Shown piece by piece: positions 9,786 to 24,200 of a DNA stretch of 64,000 bases. Each line of letters opens with the position of its first letter. Position 1 is the first letter of the stretch. The translations under genes and the position numbers were made by a program. Under the pieces are notes generated by a model. It ran no database searches. It saw nothing but the letters and a program-made list of their open reading frames with translations, and was not told where the DNA came from. The stretch is taken from positions 11,848,651 through 11,912,650 of the forward strand of contig CP137679.1 in the NCBI GenBank assembly GCA_037976565.1. The letters run 5' to 3'. This DNA is from Mesocentrotus franciscanus. Taxonomy: Eukaryota > Echinodermata > Echinoidea > Camarodonta > Strongylocentrotidae.

Positions 9786-10796
9786 TTGCTCATATCGAGT
9801 TGAGGTATTTCCCCTTCACAAAACAAATCTCTATTAATAAGCTTTTTCAATCAATCACATCAATATACCTAATGGAGACAAAACCTTTTCAATAAAGCAA
9901 TCGACACTCTATAGTGATTTTTTTTACACAGCATTTTTACTGCACTTCTGCGATTATCTTTGACTTCCCTATGCACAATACCATCTCACTATACATAGAT
10001 TCAAATATATATACATGTATTACACATCCACTAAAACGCAATAATGTAATCCGCAACTAAAACAAATGTACAAGATCATCTTTAAAATGGTCTAAAAACC
10101 TATTTCAATCGATTCATTTGGCACGACTTTCGAATTCTATCAATATCTACACAATACTCTAGCACACATACTAAACAAGTTTTAATTTCTACAGTTTCAA
10201 TTTGAGCAAGTCCTAATAAAAAACGTAAAATATCTAAAATTGTGACACAGGCATACTTAAAAAGTTAATATTCTGGAATGGAATATGAAGAAAGATTAAT
10301 AAAAAAACAGTTTAAAAAATTGTACTCTTGCGCAAGAAATTTAGGCACCCAAAAGTTTGTTCATGTGCAGTCAAACTAACGTTTTGTTCAATATCATACG
10401 GGTGAAGCTTGAAAAAGTCATAAAAATGCACCATTTTTTTCCAGGAAATTAAAGGCATTACAATGGCATGTTTCCACCACCTCCAATTAGTGTAAAGAAT
10501 TCCTATATGATACAAAGACGGACATTTATAAAGATCCTGAATTCTTATTTACATTTTACAAATTAACTCTGTACATGAAATATTGCAACAATCTCCTTTT
10601 ATATTTAAAAGAATCAATAAGGACACTAAATTTCATGTCTAATACATTAATACTGTGATTTGTACATACATGTATTATCTCGTTCTATACAAAATTAGTT
10701 ACGGTATTATTCCTCGCGAATCAAATACAATATTTACATGTCCTTTTCTTTGTCATTTTTATACACAGATTGGTCTCCATATAATTTCACTCCTAA

Positions 10797-10955
10797 AGAT
10801 GTCGGCTCCTTCTGCTAGCTGAAGATTTGCTTGCACAAAAACATATATTGCCATACACTATGTTTCTCTATACTACAAAAGGTGTCAGCTCTTTTTCTTG
10901 CTAGCTGAAGATCTGCTTGCACAAAAACACATATTGCCATCCACCATGAGAAAAC
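10797..10955. repeat. Tandem duplication, period about 86
   Basis: ctagctgaagatttgcttgc and acaaaaacatatattgccat recur about 86 bases on with few changes (10814 and 10900). It lies in the likely 3' UTR of the minus-strand gene. Confidence 0.8.
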
Positions 10956-12188
10956 TGACATTTCTTTAAAAATCTATAATATACTTACACGAGTCAAACT
11001 GCCAAACTGACCCCACACCCACCTATTCTTGTACATAGTGGGAAATGTTAATTTTTGTTCAGTCTGGTGTCGGTGCGATGGGTTGACTGAGAACTTAGCC
11101 AGCTTCACAACTGGCAGATTCCCTATTAAAATTTTCCATCAATTGTAATGAGACATTCTTGGTTCAAAATTTTCAGCTCCAAATGCATTAAAAGACAATT
11201 CAAGCTCTACGGTAGTTACACTTAAGCATGAACAAATGCTGTAGTCAGCATTTAAATGAAAACGTATATTACATCATTAAGAAAGTAATAATTCTGCTTA
11301 CTTATTTTTTAAAAATAAGCAAAATATAAAGTTTTCATTAATATTTCCATTCCTTGAATACTTGGCCTTCAGAAATAATGTCATGTATCTTTAATCGAAA
11401 CTCAACCCAATCCATAGCCTTATTCTGCATATTGCATTTCGTGTGTAACAAGTTCTTATACCCTGCTAATGAAGAACTTAAGTTTCAAAGGAAATCATCT
11501 TTTGGAAAAATCAAAGCATCAATATAGAAATAAAGAGAAATTGGGGTCATCAAAACACCAAAATAGTGTTGAAACTTCTCAGCTACTATTAAATCTTATC
11601 TAGCTCTTGCTATGTGGAATAATATTTTTAGTCCTGAACTTTTCCCATATCTTGTTAACCATCTTTACCGATCTGTGTACAAATCATTTCTGCTTAAGCA
11701 TTATATATATAATTATTAACAGTTTAGTTTGCTTAAAATATTTCTTTAAAACGAAGGCAAAAATAACCTGAACATGTATTCCCTGGCAAAAAAGGAGTTC
11801 ACTATAAACTACATCACGAAAAGAGACTTTCGACTGTATTTAAAAACAAGTAACAGTTTACATTAACTGGAATGCTTTACAATTTTGTAAATTTCATCTG
11901 ATAATTCATCACACATGGGCTATTTCATTTCCTGTTTGAGAGTCCAAATGTACAAAAATATAAAGAAAAACTTAAAATAGATTCCTTGTAATTTCTGAAA
12001 CTGAGTGTATAAAAGAGAAAGACAGCTCATCAAAAATGTGTCATATACATTTTTATCTCCTTAGTTCTACTTGTCATTATGCCTCTGATGGTGTTTATGT
12101 GCTTGCTACACCTTATTCCTCTACAGTTGCTTCAGGTGAGTGCTATGACCGTATACTTCTAAAGTTGGTTTTGGTGGTTGCTACGTCC

Positions 12189-12250
12189 TTATGCCTCCAC
12201 TGTCTGAAGGTTGCCTTTGGCTTTTTTGATGACATTGTGAGTCTTGCACA
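12189..12250 (-). CDS. CDK5RAP2: CDK5RAP2 exon 41: last coding exon
   Basis: 62 coding nt after a strong acceptor (ttttttttcttcacttcag). It encodes (L)CKTHNVIKKAKGNLQTVEA, then TAA at 12189-12191. Joined to exon 40 it reads IIRQLCKTHNVIKKAKGNL, against human IFDQLVVTHKILRKARGNL. This fixes the C-terminus. Confidence 0.96.
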
Positions 12251-15200
12251 CTGAAGTGAAGAAAAAAAAGTAAAAAGAAGTGAATGTCAAGATTACAGCT
12301 GGAGTTACTGCAACATACAAATGTTATAGATGACATTTCAACAAGAACAGATATTGCCATGAATAGATTAAAGAGACATGGGGTGCCCAAGTTTTCTTTT
12401 CCATTTAGTGCTTGGTTAAAATTTTTAAGACAACATATAAATGAAATATGCCAGACAATGTTGATAACAACATAAGCAAGAATGGAGTAATGAGTAAACC
12501 CAGATAAGAAAATGAAGCTCACTGTCCTGAAAATGTGAGTCACAAGTGGCCGCATGAGTGCAAAGTTATTTGCAATTATCATTGGATTTGATTGCCAGCA
12601 AATATTAGTCTAATGGGGCGTTGCAAGAAAGCTGCGACTGATTGCAAGTTGCAAAATTTGCAACTGATATTTGCAACTGATTCAACTCAACTTTCTTGCA
12701 ACGCCCCACTAGTCTCCTAAATTTCCTAAGATTTTGTTAGGATTAAAGTTTTAACAATTAAATTAAGTTAACTAGATCTAGCTTTTATTCTCCCCTCTCT
12801 CTCTCTCTCTCTCTCTCTTACTAATGGGACGTTGCAAGAAAGTTGAGTTGCGATCAATTGCAAATTTGTAATTAATCGCAAGACTTACGCTTGATTTGGG
12901 GGATTTGCAATTGATTGCAACTTTCTTGCAACGCCCCATAAGTGTGTTTACATTTTGCTGGTACATACGACCCATTATCTGCTTCATAAACAAATCAAAA
13001 TTACTTTAATCTATTTCTTTTTCGAAACTTTTCAACATATGTACCGGAGAACACTACATTTATAATATTTCTTGACAGCTACAGGTGTAGTAACAATGTT
13101 TTTTTAATCGCAGAGACTCTTTTCAGCTTTCCCATTTAATTTTCTGTTGATCGATTTGAAAGGACGTATATTATAATGTATAAGCTGGTCAATATCTACT
13201 TTTTTTCATGTTTATATCATGGTGTATAAAAACAAAAACAAAAACAAATAATCCATGATATGATATGTATTTTTTTAAACTTTGTTAAATTTCCTCTGTA
13301 TATGTAATCTAACATATGTACAGGGCCTCTCGGGAAAACAGTTTTAATACTGAGAGAGTTACCCTGTTTAAGTAAAAACGAATAAATAAATAAATAAATA
13401 AATCAGTCCTATACTCACACTGCCTGATGATAGCATCCTCCATGCTTTCTTTCTCTCGGTTTGTGGCTGCTAGTCGATCCCGGGCTTCCTTCATCAATCT
13501 GTCTTGGGCTCCAAGTCGTTTTCTCAGCTCCTGCAAAGAAAGAAACCAGAAAAATGTGTCACAAGCTTCCAAAAACAATAAAATTGATAGGAGAGTGAAG
13601 AGAGAGAGAGAGAGAGAGAGGGAAGATGAGATACAAAGAAGATCTATAGTTGAGTCAAGAGGCATCACAAGAGGAAATGAAAACAAAGCAATGTAAAGAT
13701 AAAATGCAGTTAGATACTGCAAACAGAAAATTTGTTCACATCATTGTCATCAATCTAATCATCATCACAAATTACACAAATTACAATTATTGTCACAATT
13801 ATCATCAATGTTAAGACCATAACCATGATCATCATCTTTCTACCATTATCGTCATCAGCAGCAGCAGCAGCAGCATCATCATTACCATCATCTTTAAAAC
13901 AATTCACATTATAATTATTCATACCATCACCACTATCAACATCATCCTCCTCATCATCATACACACCAATATCATGCCCATCTGTATCACTATGAGGAAA
14001 CATGAATAAGAGCACAACTTTCCAGCGACCATATAAAATCAAACCATATAAAAATGAAATTCAATCAAATTCCATGAATTTCATTTGATCCCTACCTTGA
14101 CCTCATCACTCTGTGAGTGTTGCTGCACCAGACGATCAGTCATCCAGAAGTTCACCAGGTGACGCCTGCTGGTATCCAAGAGCTTCACCAGGCGCTTGAC
14201 GTCATGGGAGAGGGTTGTGAGGAGGGTGTGGTCTCCAGTCTCTACCTCTGCAAGGTCCCCTCGGGAATGTGGGCTACTCTCCTCTACCACCTAATGAGGA
14301 ATAAAAGAGATGGATCATAAGATGGTGATAGATTATCATTCAAAGAATAGTTTCATGAGGTGCTTGATATCATGGAGGGCCATGAACAGGTTCCACTGTC
14401 TGCCCCTGCAAGATCCCTCTTGAAATGGGGGCTACTCACCTCTACCAACTAATAAAATAGATGGAAGTAGGTAAAAATTTAAACACCAAAGCTGTCATCT
14501 GCTTGGAGCTAGAAAAACGTTTAAGTATATAAAAGGATAAGACACACTTCTAGCTTCTAGCTCTTAGCAGACAATACAACTTAGATCATCCAAAGAGTGG
14601 AGCCGTGATATCTTTTAGAGACTTTCATTGGTGATTGCGATGAAGTTCTCACTGTCCTGACTTCATATCAATAGTTTCTTTATTGTAGCTGGTACAAAAA
14701 TAGTGATATAAATTAATGCAAACAGGATTAGAAGTTCCATAAAGCTTGTTACAAACACTCAGTCATAATTGATGAAAAGCTACTGTAGTCATCATATCTG
14801 ATAGGCTAGAACCACTTTGTGATTAAAGAAATGAGTTCACTTTAGGATTGCTTATGTTGAAGCATGTATTTGAATGATGTATACAATTATTGTTTCGATA
14901 CTGGGTGTATAAAATGTAAATATGAATTTTGTTGTTTGTTATAAAAAATGAAAAATTGCCCAGTGCGGCGAAGATGCGGAAAAAAAACATTGTTATCAAA
15001 TTCAGGCAGTTTTTTATAACAGGGTCCATGATTGCAAGTTTTTAGAAATACTTGTCGGTCTTACCTGTGCCAGCCTGGATAGCTTCTCCCTGAGCAACAT
15101 CTCGATGGTTCCCCCGACGACAGCTGCCTCCTTGACCCCTGACCTGACAGCTTCATAGGTCGTTGCCATGGAGACGGCATAACTCTCCTTCTTGGAACTG

Positions 15201-18200
15201 CCCTCGGATAGATCTGAATGCGTTGACGAGGATTTCTTCACCCTGCTGTCCCCATTGCTGAAGAGATGTCCAATACCTGAAAGTAACAACAAAAAAGCAA
15301 ATTTATGGTTCAATCAGGGAGTTGATTTCCTATAGGGTTAAATTAATTACCCATTAAACTGGTCTAAATTGATGTGTTAATGTTACTGATACATTCCTGT
15401 AGCAAACAAATCATGTATATGTATCTAAAAGAATGGAACTGTTGGAACAAATATTACAAGATGAGATAAGGAGCACTTTACTATGTGTTGCCAGTGGGAA
15501 GGTTTTAATGCTTAATCTCCTATAAATACAGATAACTCTGCATAAGTCAAATCTGTTGGGACCACAAAAATAAATTGACTTATGCAAAATTTGATTAAAA
15601 CATTTCGCACAGTTTGGTCTAAAATTTATTTGACTTGTGTGACTTGGGAGTTATGCAGAGTAAACTGCATTCTCTAAACAAACTATATATAAAATGGGGG
15701 GGGGGGTGGATTGCATTTGTTCCGCTGTGTAATTGACAGCACTATAGACTGAAAAATGCAACATAACTAAGGTGTTCCATGGTCTGAGATTTCTTAAAGA
15801 AATAAGCACAAAAATATACTGCCAAATCTGTCTTCCATCCATCGTTCTTTGGAGTTTTATTAAAATACTGTAACCTGAAATAACTCATACAAAAAATGTG
15901 CTCTTAAAATATAAAGTCGAAACTTCTTTTCAAATCCACCTCCCTAGAAAACCAAGTTCACTATGCAAGTATAATGAAAATACCATTTTGCATGTTTTTA
16001 TAATACTTACCATCCATTGTGAAGTCTTCATCTAAATGTCCATTTCCTTCAGGATGCTTCTGTTTCTTTCCATCTAAAATTGCACAAACAGAAAGAATGT
16101 TTATTTGTCAAGGGTTAAGAAGGTAAATTCTGGCACAGCTGTATTATTCTTTAAAAAAATAATTCCTGAATGTTAAACTGAAAAACATTTACAAACAACA
16201 CTGACAAACGAAAGAACAGATAAACTTACACATACAGATACACAGAGACACCAGTAAACAAATAGAAAAATAAATACAATACTCTGGAGAAATAAGGATT
16301 TACCTGTGAAGAGATTCCTGGCACTACTACTCTTGGTCCTTTCGTCGCTTGATCTTCTCCTCGTACTACTGCTGCTGCTGCTGTGTATCCTCACCTCCTC
16401 GGAGATGATGGTTGTCCGTGGCGCCGAGGATGCCTTCCCGGCGGCGTTGGGAGACAGGGTCTTCTCCCTGAGAGCCTCCTCCAGGCGGATCCTCAGGGCG
16501 TTGTTGGTGTCGATGCTGCGCTCCAGCTGAATCCGAAGATGACGTAGCTCCTGGAGCAGTTCGGAGAGGTCGACGCCTGTGGTCCGGTCGATGACGTGGA
16601 GACGGGATGAGGAGTGGGAGGGGCGAGATGGGGAGTGTTCCCCGCCCCTGCCTTGGGAACCGGGTGATCTTGTGCTACCATCTATAAGTAGATAATGGGT
16701 TGGAATAAAATAATGATTCTTTGAGTAAAGTCACAAGATTTGAAGGCATGGTTGAAACTACCCTCAGGGAATTACTTACATTGTCTATTTGGAGCCAGAA
16801 GGGCGTTAACTCTTACATTAACACAGACTTTACGCCCTTCTCTCTCTGATGATACATGATAACAGATGGTGAAAGACATAGGAATGCAAACTACAATTTC
16901 AATGGAACATTCCATTCATTCACACTATAAACAGCTTGTTCTTTTTAGAATCTACCTAGTCTAAAGACCTACTCATTTCACAAGGAACTGTTTCAGGTTT
17001 ACTTCTAGTAAATAAGAGATTTTAAGTTGTCTGTTCAGTACCAGAAGGGGATTAACTCTGTTTTTAGAGTATATGAGTTAACACCCTTCTGGCTCCAAAC
17101 AGACACTAATTTTTTGATGCATAATGCTTTACAAACAAACAAGGGTGGTATTCCGATAGCACGTACTAAGTTAAGCCTGGCTTAACTAGTTCACACTTTT
17201 ATGGAGTGCCTGTTGTCAACTCATTTACCCTGTACAGATTATTTTGATCCTGCAATGAAAAGTGTCCAAAATATTAATTTTGCAATGAAATGGGAAGAAA
17301 AAGATAATATGAATATGAACCGATTTTCAATAAAGTCTTTGGTAGATTATCTTTGTCATGAATATTGAAGGAGAAAGATGACACCTAGCATTCCATAGAA
17401 ATGTGAACTAAAATTCTTGTTTAGTCTGGACTTAGTCCCGGCTTAACTTATGAGAATACCACCCAATGTTTAAAAAAAAAACGTCTTTTAAAACCTTCCA
17501 GATCTACATTCCTCACAACTACCAAGGAATTTTCCACTAGCTCTAAAACCAATAATTCACTACGACTTCTGAAAAGACAGAAATAAAATCATAGTAACGT
17601 TTTTGCTAGAATTTGATTTCTGTCTTCCCAAGGCGGGGGCGGAGAACACTCCCCACCTATTCACCTTTTTGGTGGAGCTGTTCATAGATACTGAGTTCAA
17701 AGCGAAGCGAGTTGGCAAGCTGCTCATTATCCGTCACCTGATCATGTAGCCTCTGATTCTGATCACTATAACGACGCTTCTCAGAAAGCAACCTGCAAAA
17801 GGAGAAGAAAATTATTGTTAAAGATCATGGACAATTTTAAATGATAAATAGGGAGATACTAGAAATATTAAGCTGCTGTGAATTTTGTTCCTCCTCAAGT
17901 GAAATAACAAACAAATGAGAGGTTGAAAAATTATTTAGATACTATATCATATTATGTACCAAAAGATGCAAACAAAAGTCCCATACACTTTTTCTTTTTC
18001 TTGGACTTCATAAATATGAAATAACTATTTTCAACATATGCCTAATAATCATCTAAGCTAAATAAGCCAGTTCCTAGGTACAATCTGCATAAGGGCAGAT
18101 TAAGGTCATTTGTAACAAAATCATTATTCACTTACCATTTGATTTCTTTGTTGGCTCTGTCCAGCTCTGCTTTTGTCCTGAGGGTCTTGTCCTCCTGTTC

Positions 18201-21200
18201 GGCAAGCCGCCTCTGGAGGGCGCTATTGTCGGTTGTCAGCTTGATGTTGGTCTCATATAGGTAGATACTACCTTGACCTACAAACAAAATACATAGTGAT
18301 CGATTTATGACTACTGTTGGCTCTGGCGATTTTTGTTCTAGGCTTCAATTAAAAAACAGTAAAAAAATATAATAGATTAAAAATAAAAAATAGCTCACTT
18401 TCAAAGGTCAAATATTTGATTATGTATCACATATCTGCACCATCATTGCAAAAAAGAATGACACATTTCGCAATAGCTTTGTTACAACAATCAAGTTGTC
18501 ATCATTATCATTATCATTATCTTAAAGACTGATATCATTTCTCCATCCCATGGCTTAGTATTGTACAGGTTCATATAAAAGATAAAGAAATGATTACCAT
18601 CCGAGTGGTCTGAGCCAGATGAAGTCTTCTTCCTCTTCTCTCTGTGCTTGTCGTTCATTGTTCTCGCTTCCTCCAACCTGTCATGCAGGATGATGATCTC
18701 TTTCTCGTACTCCCTGCAGATACGAAACGAAACGTCATGTACAGGAATGGTCAATTCCAAGAGTTATGGAAGGATGTTTCCAGAGAATTTTCAATCTTGA
18801 AAGAATATTATAGACATTAAAAATAGAAAATCAACAAATAATGATATAACATATAAATTAATGTTAGGTACTGTTAAACAGTTGAGTTTCCTATCAAGCG
18901 TCCGGTGATGTATTCGCTAGACCACGACACCTAAAGGTTGCAGAAACTAACTTGAAGGACGTATCTTACCTCTCTAGGTCCTTCCTTGCAGCCTCTGCTC
19001 TCTGCTCCTGCCTGCGTAAGATCTCCTGCATGTCTTGGTTCTGTTTCTTCTGGCTCTCCAGATCCTCCTGCACCTTGGTGTCCCGATTCTGCTCAGATTT
19101 CAACCTGTAGAGGACGTAGGGGGTGATAAATAATGATAATAAAAATACTTGTAGCTACATTAATATCGCGCATATATCGATCCCACGGGATGCTCAAGGC
19201 GCCTAATGATATTATTGCAGGGCCCTCAGGGAAAACAGTAGTAATACTCATGAGGCTACCCTGGGTAAACGACATATTGTTGTTATTTTTATTATCAGAA
19301 GTCATTTTAACGTAATGGGTAGCAGGACTACAAGAGCCACCGGATGTGGAATCTGCCTCATATACAATTGCCATGATATGTTCATGTTTTTCAAAATGAC
19401 TGAAATGAATACACATTCAATTCTGTCAAAGCAATTTCGTAAAAGAACTATATGACACATGGTAGATGTACTTTTTCAATAAATATAATCATCTCAGTAA
19501 AAAGTGCTTTATGAAAGGATGGTTAAGGACACATAGTTTTTAAGTTCATTTTTCATGCTGTCAGCCTTGAGATGTCAAAGCAATTCACAAAAGGACAATA
19601 TGACTTGATAAGAGGTAGATGCACCTTGTCAGTAAATATAATCACTTCAGTAAATAGTATTTGACGAAAAAGACGGTTAAGGACACATACCTTTTAAGTT
19701 CATCTTTCATGCTGTCAGCCTTAAGTTGGTTATTGTGTAGTATCTCTTGAAGTTCTCTGTTTAGCTTCTGTTGTCCTCTGATCTCATCTCTTAACTGCTG
19801 CATCTGCTCATCCTTCACTCGCAACCTACAGCAAATAACGTTAACAATAGTAGCATAACTAGAAATATCGCAATCTGTATTGCCGCGCAATGCGAATGTA
19901 TCCCCCGGCAGTGGCAGCGATTTTGTGTCATCTTAATGTTCGAAGGAGGGACAAAGATCCCCTCTCCCCTCCCTGAAACAAAAGGATGATGTAGAGATCG
20001 CCACTAGTGGCTCGGACTATTGTCAAGACTAGGATAGGGGCAGCATCACCAAACCATATGTGTGTAGATTAGAGTATAATGCATCTCTGTAGAAAATTTG
20101 AAAGAAATCCGTCATGAAATATGACCTGCAGAGCGCACAAAGACAGCCACCAAAATACGACCTTTGACCCTATAACAGACGGAACACGGGTGGCAGAATC
20201 ACCAAACACTAAAGATGTGTACATTGTACTAAGACACACCTCCATACAACATTTGAAAGAAATCCGTCAAGAAATGTGGCAGTTAGAGCGCATAAAAGAC
20301 ATATGACCTTTGACCATATAAAAGACGGAACAATGAGGGCAGCATCGCCCAAAAGTGTAGATGTGTAGATTGTACCAAGATACATCTCCTTTCAAAATTT
20401 GAAAGAAATCCATCATGAAATATGACCTGCAGAGCGCACACTAGACACCCACCAAAATATGACCTTTGACCCTATAACAGACGGAACACAGGTGGCAGCA
20501 TCACAAAACACTAAAGATGTGTACATTGTACTAAGACACACCTCCATACAACATTTGAAAGAAATCCGTCAAGAAATGTGGCAGTTAGAGCGCATAAAAG
20601 ACATAAGACCTTTGACCATATAAAAGACGGAACATTGAGGGCAGCATCGCCCGAAAGTGTAAATGCGTAGATTGTACCAAGATACATCTCCTTTCAAAAT
20701 TTGTAAGAAATCCGTCATTAAATATGACCTGCAGAGCGCACACTAGACACCCACCAAAATATGACCTTTGACCATATAAAACACGGGACACTCGTGGCAG
20801 CATCACCAAAAACTATAGGTGCGTAGATTTTACCAACATACACTTCCATACTCAATTTCAAAGAAATCTGTTCAGAAATGATGTAGTTAGACCACACACT
20901 AGAGTGCACACAAGATATCTATCAAAATATGACCTTTGACCCTATAAAAGACGTAACACTAGAGGCAGCATCACCAAAATCAAGAGGCTTCTAGATTATA
21001 CCAAGATACACCTTCGTTCAAAATTTGGACAAAATCCCTTGAGAAATGTGGCCTATAGAGCGCACACAAACCATCCACAAAAATATGGGCTTTTACCCTA
21101 TAGAAGACGGAACAATGGGGGCAGCATCATCAAAAGTTATAGGTGTGTAGATTATACCAAGATACACCTCCATACAAAATTTGAAAGAAATCCGTCAAGA

Positions 21201-24200
21201 AATGATGCAGTTAGACCGCACACAAGAGTGCACATAAGACATCTATCAAAATATGACCTTTGACCCTATAAAAGACGGAACACTAGAGGCAGCATCACCA
21301 AAATCTATAGGCTTCTAGATTATTCCAAAATACACCTTCGTTCAAAATTTGGACAAAATCCCTTGAGAAATGTGGCCTATAGAGCGCACACAAACCATCC
21401 ACAAAAATATGGCCTTTTACCCTATAGAAGACGGAACACTGAGGGCAGCATTACCAAAAGTTATAGGTGTGTAGATTATACCAAGATACACCTCCATACA
21501 AAATTTGAAAAATCCGTCAAGGAATGTGGCAGTTAGAGCGCACACAAGAATATGACGCGGCGGCGGACGCGGCGGCGGCGGCGTAACGCTGCTGAATCCA
21601 AAGTACCCCACCGGCATACTGCCGGGGGATACAATAAACGTTAGAGAGGGAGAATAAAAATCTTGTATAAAATGTGTGTATCGTTGTTCGACAAGTACAA
21701 CAGAAAAATGTTAAAATAAACAGTCCATGAAGAGGCCCGATGGCTCAGAGGTAGAGCAGTGGTCTCGTCACCGAGAGGTCCCTGGTTAGAACCAAGTCAA
21801 TGTGCTCATGCCCTTTGGTAAGGCATTAATCCTCATTACCAAGTCCCTCGGAGAGGACTTAAAGCCGTCGGCTCCTGGTTACTTACTTACAAGCATATAC
21901 ATGCTTTCTTAGCAGTCAGGTAAAACAATAATCAACCATCAACCATGATCAATTGGTGATAGCAAGATAAGAGAGAAAGATGTTGTCAAACCTGTGTCAG
22001 AGACCACCTCTCTTTAAAGACATGTGTATTGTGATCAACGATATATATATTGCTTTCTTCTTGAACGAAAGGCCACCTGTCTACAAAGGCCACCTCTTCC
22101 GATTCTATCAGGTGGTGTTTATAGACAGGTCCATCTCTATAAAAGAGAATAGATTTAATCACAGTACATAAAGGATAAAGAAATTTCATGTAATAAATCC
22201 AAAACTACCAAATCATATGTAAGAGTTGAAGTAGTTACCTGTCTGAAAACAATTCCCTGACATCGTCTTCACTTTGCCTTCTTCCAAACTGTGATTCATC
22301 TGTAAGAATAAATATCAATGTAAAACCTTATTCAATCAAACAAGAAAAAAACATTTAGAGAAAACACAGAAATCAGGCAGCATTCTCCGGGTGCTACTTC
22401 ATGTAAAGTTTACTTAGCACTTTTCATATCCTATAGCAAAGAAAAGTGAAGTAAAAATACAAAATGTTAACAATTTAGTTTCCCCAAGAGCAATATCAGA
22501 AAAATGAGTTCCTCAAATAACTATAACACAAGAGAAATGATTTGGAAGACAGATAATGTGTTCATCTACATCTTACTTAGTGTTCATAGCACCTTTTCTA
22601 TTACAAGTAACTGATCAAAACTTTGCTTCTGACGGTAAATTTTTCTTACCTCCTATGAGTCTTTTGATTGTATCCACCACTTCAGTGCCATCTCTCAACC
22701 TCTCCTCCATGACAGTCACCCTCTCAGAGTAGACTCCTTCCATGGCTGTCTTGTTATCCTTCTCCAGTCCCTTCAGGATTCCTAATGCTTCCGTCAACAT
22801 GTTGGTGAGGACAGCCATCAGGCTGCGAAGCTCCGCCAGCTGCTCATGGAGCCTTCCGATCTCCATCTCCTGGGACCTGATCACCTCCTCGCTGAAGGAG
22901 TTCTGCTTCTGGGTCTGGAGCTCCACCAGCTCAGACAGGAGCTCCTGGTTGCGCTCCTGGAGGGAGCCGTTGGCGTCCATGACCTTCTCCAGTTGGCTTG
23001 TGACGTTCTCCAGATCCTGCTGGAGACGCTCAAAGGCTGCTCTGTTGGCGACAAGCTCGAACCAAGGGTTTGGGTTAGAAGGATCACGGGATGGACTGGT
23101 GGGGCGGCTTAATCCGCCATTTTGAATACGGACCTGGAGCTTGCGGATGACGTGGCGGCATCTCTTCAACTGCTTCTTGAGGACTGTTACCTGCTCTTTG
23201 AGTTCATCGGTGTCATTGGTCAAACCAAACCCAGCAAACGTTATATCAGCAGTACCCACACTTCTTTCTGATGGTGTCAAGCTTGCCGAAGATGTACTGT
23301 CCCTGTCGTCATCAGAACTGGGGATATGCGACAGAGAAACGGCCGACAAGCGACGGTTAGCTTGAGCATAAGTAGATGTATTCAGCAGATTCGAGTCGCT
23401 GCTGACACGCTTAGGGGTACCTGGTGCTGGTAATCCAACGTTGTGGAGTTGTCGTCTGTAACGCTTGATGCGTTCGGCCTGTTGATGAACAGTGCCCTCC
23501 GTGGCATGAAGCTTGAGAGTCAAAGCTTTGAACCTTCTCTTTGTTGCATTCATCTCCAACTGGGCCTTCTCAAGCTGCTTATGCAATGATGGAGGCATGA
23601 CTGCCTCGTTGGAACTTGAAGCACCTCTCACTAGCCTTGTCCTACTGGTAGTGTCTGCTTCATCACGGGTCCCTTGCTCTTGGTCCTGCGCGGAGTCCAG
23701 CTCCTTGCGTAAACGTTCGATCTCCTTTGCCATGTCTACAATTAACTCAGGATTGAACTCTCTCTCCTGTCCTGCTCCTGAACCATTAAGATGAATATGC
23801 CTCTTCAGCAGCTCAATCAAGTTCTGTGCTTTGTCCAGTTTCTTCTGGAGAAGTGCGACCTGCACACCATCTGATGGAGCACCCATCGATGTCTGTCCAT
23901 ATTTGTTCTGGCTATCATGTTGTCTTCCATGTGCACGTTTCACTGCTTCCTGTAGCTGAGATGCCAGGTGTTCATTCTCTAACTTCAGGTTATCAACAAG
24001 GTCTCTCCCAGACTCTGGAGGAGATTCTGGACCAATGCCGAGATGATGACGAAGAGCAGCATTTTGCTGTTCAGCTGCCTGCAGTTTATGATTCTTCTCT
24101 TCTAGCAGTGCTTTGGCTTGATCAAGCTGTTGCTTCAAGATTGGAACCACATGGTCTCCTGAAAAACAACAGGAATTTTAATTCATCTATACAGATTCTC

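Larger units (their letters stand above)
8383..12188. other. Simple repeats and presumed 3' UTR of the minus-strand gene
   Basis: Positions 8765-9500 are a GATG/GATT-type degenerate repeat and 9558-9785 a CT-rich minisatellite. Positions 9790-12188 are AT-rich and unique-looking apart from a short duplication at 10797-10955. They probably include the CDK5RAP2 3' UTR, because the minus-strand stop is at 12189. Possible minus-strand signals are ATTAAA (10191-10196) and AATAAA (9550-9555). Neither is decisive. Confidence 0.5.

Noticed and set aside
9460..9895. Leucine/serine-rich open frames of 88-132 codons
   Set aside because: Artefacts of the CT-rich minisatellite. Three overlapping frames give the same kind of low-complexity peptide.
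12181..12582. 133-codon minus-strand open frame ending DSQCHQKSQRQPSDSGGIRT
   Set aside because: It overlaps the real last CDK5RAP2 exon in a different frame. Only the frame giving THNVIKKAKGNL fits the splice and the family.
19898..21632. A CRISPR-like or centromeric satellite array
   Set aside because: Units are long, diverged and bounded by TIRs, and there are no regular unique spacers. It is one transposable element with internal tandem repeats.
21734..21800. A functional tRNA gene
   Set aside because: The tRNA-like head has promoter boxes, but the 3' half does not form a cloverleaf and is followed by a SINE body that recurs elsewhere.
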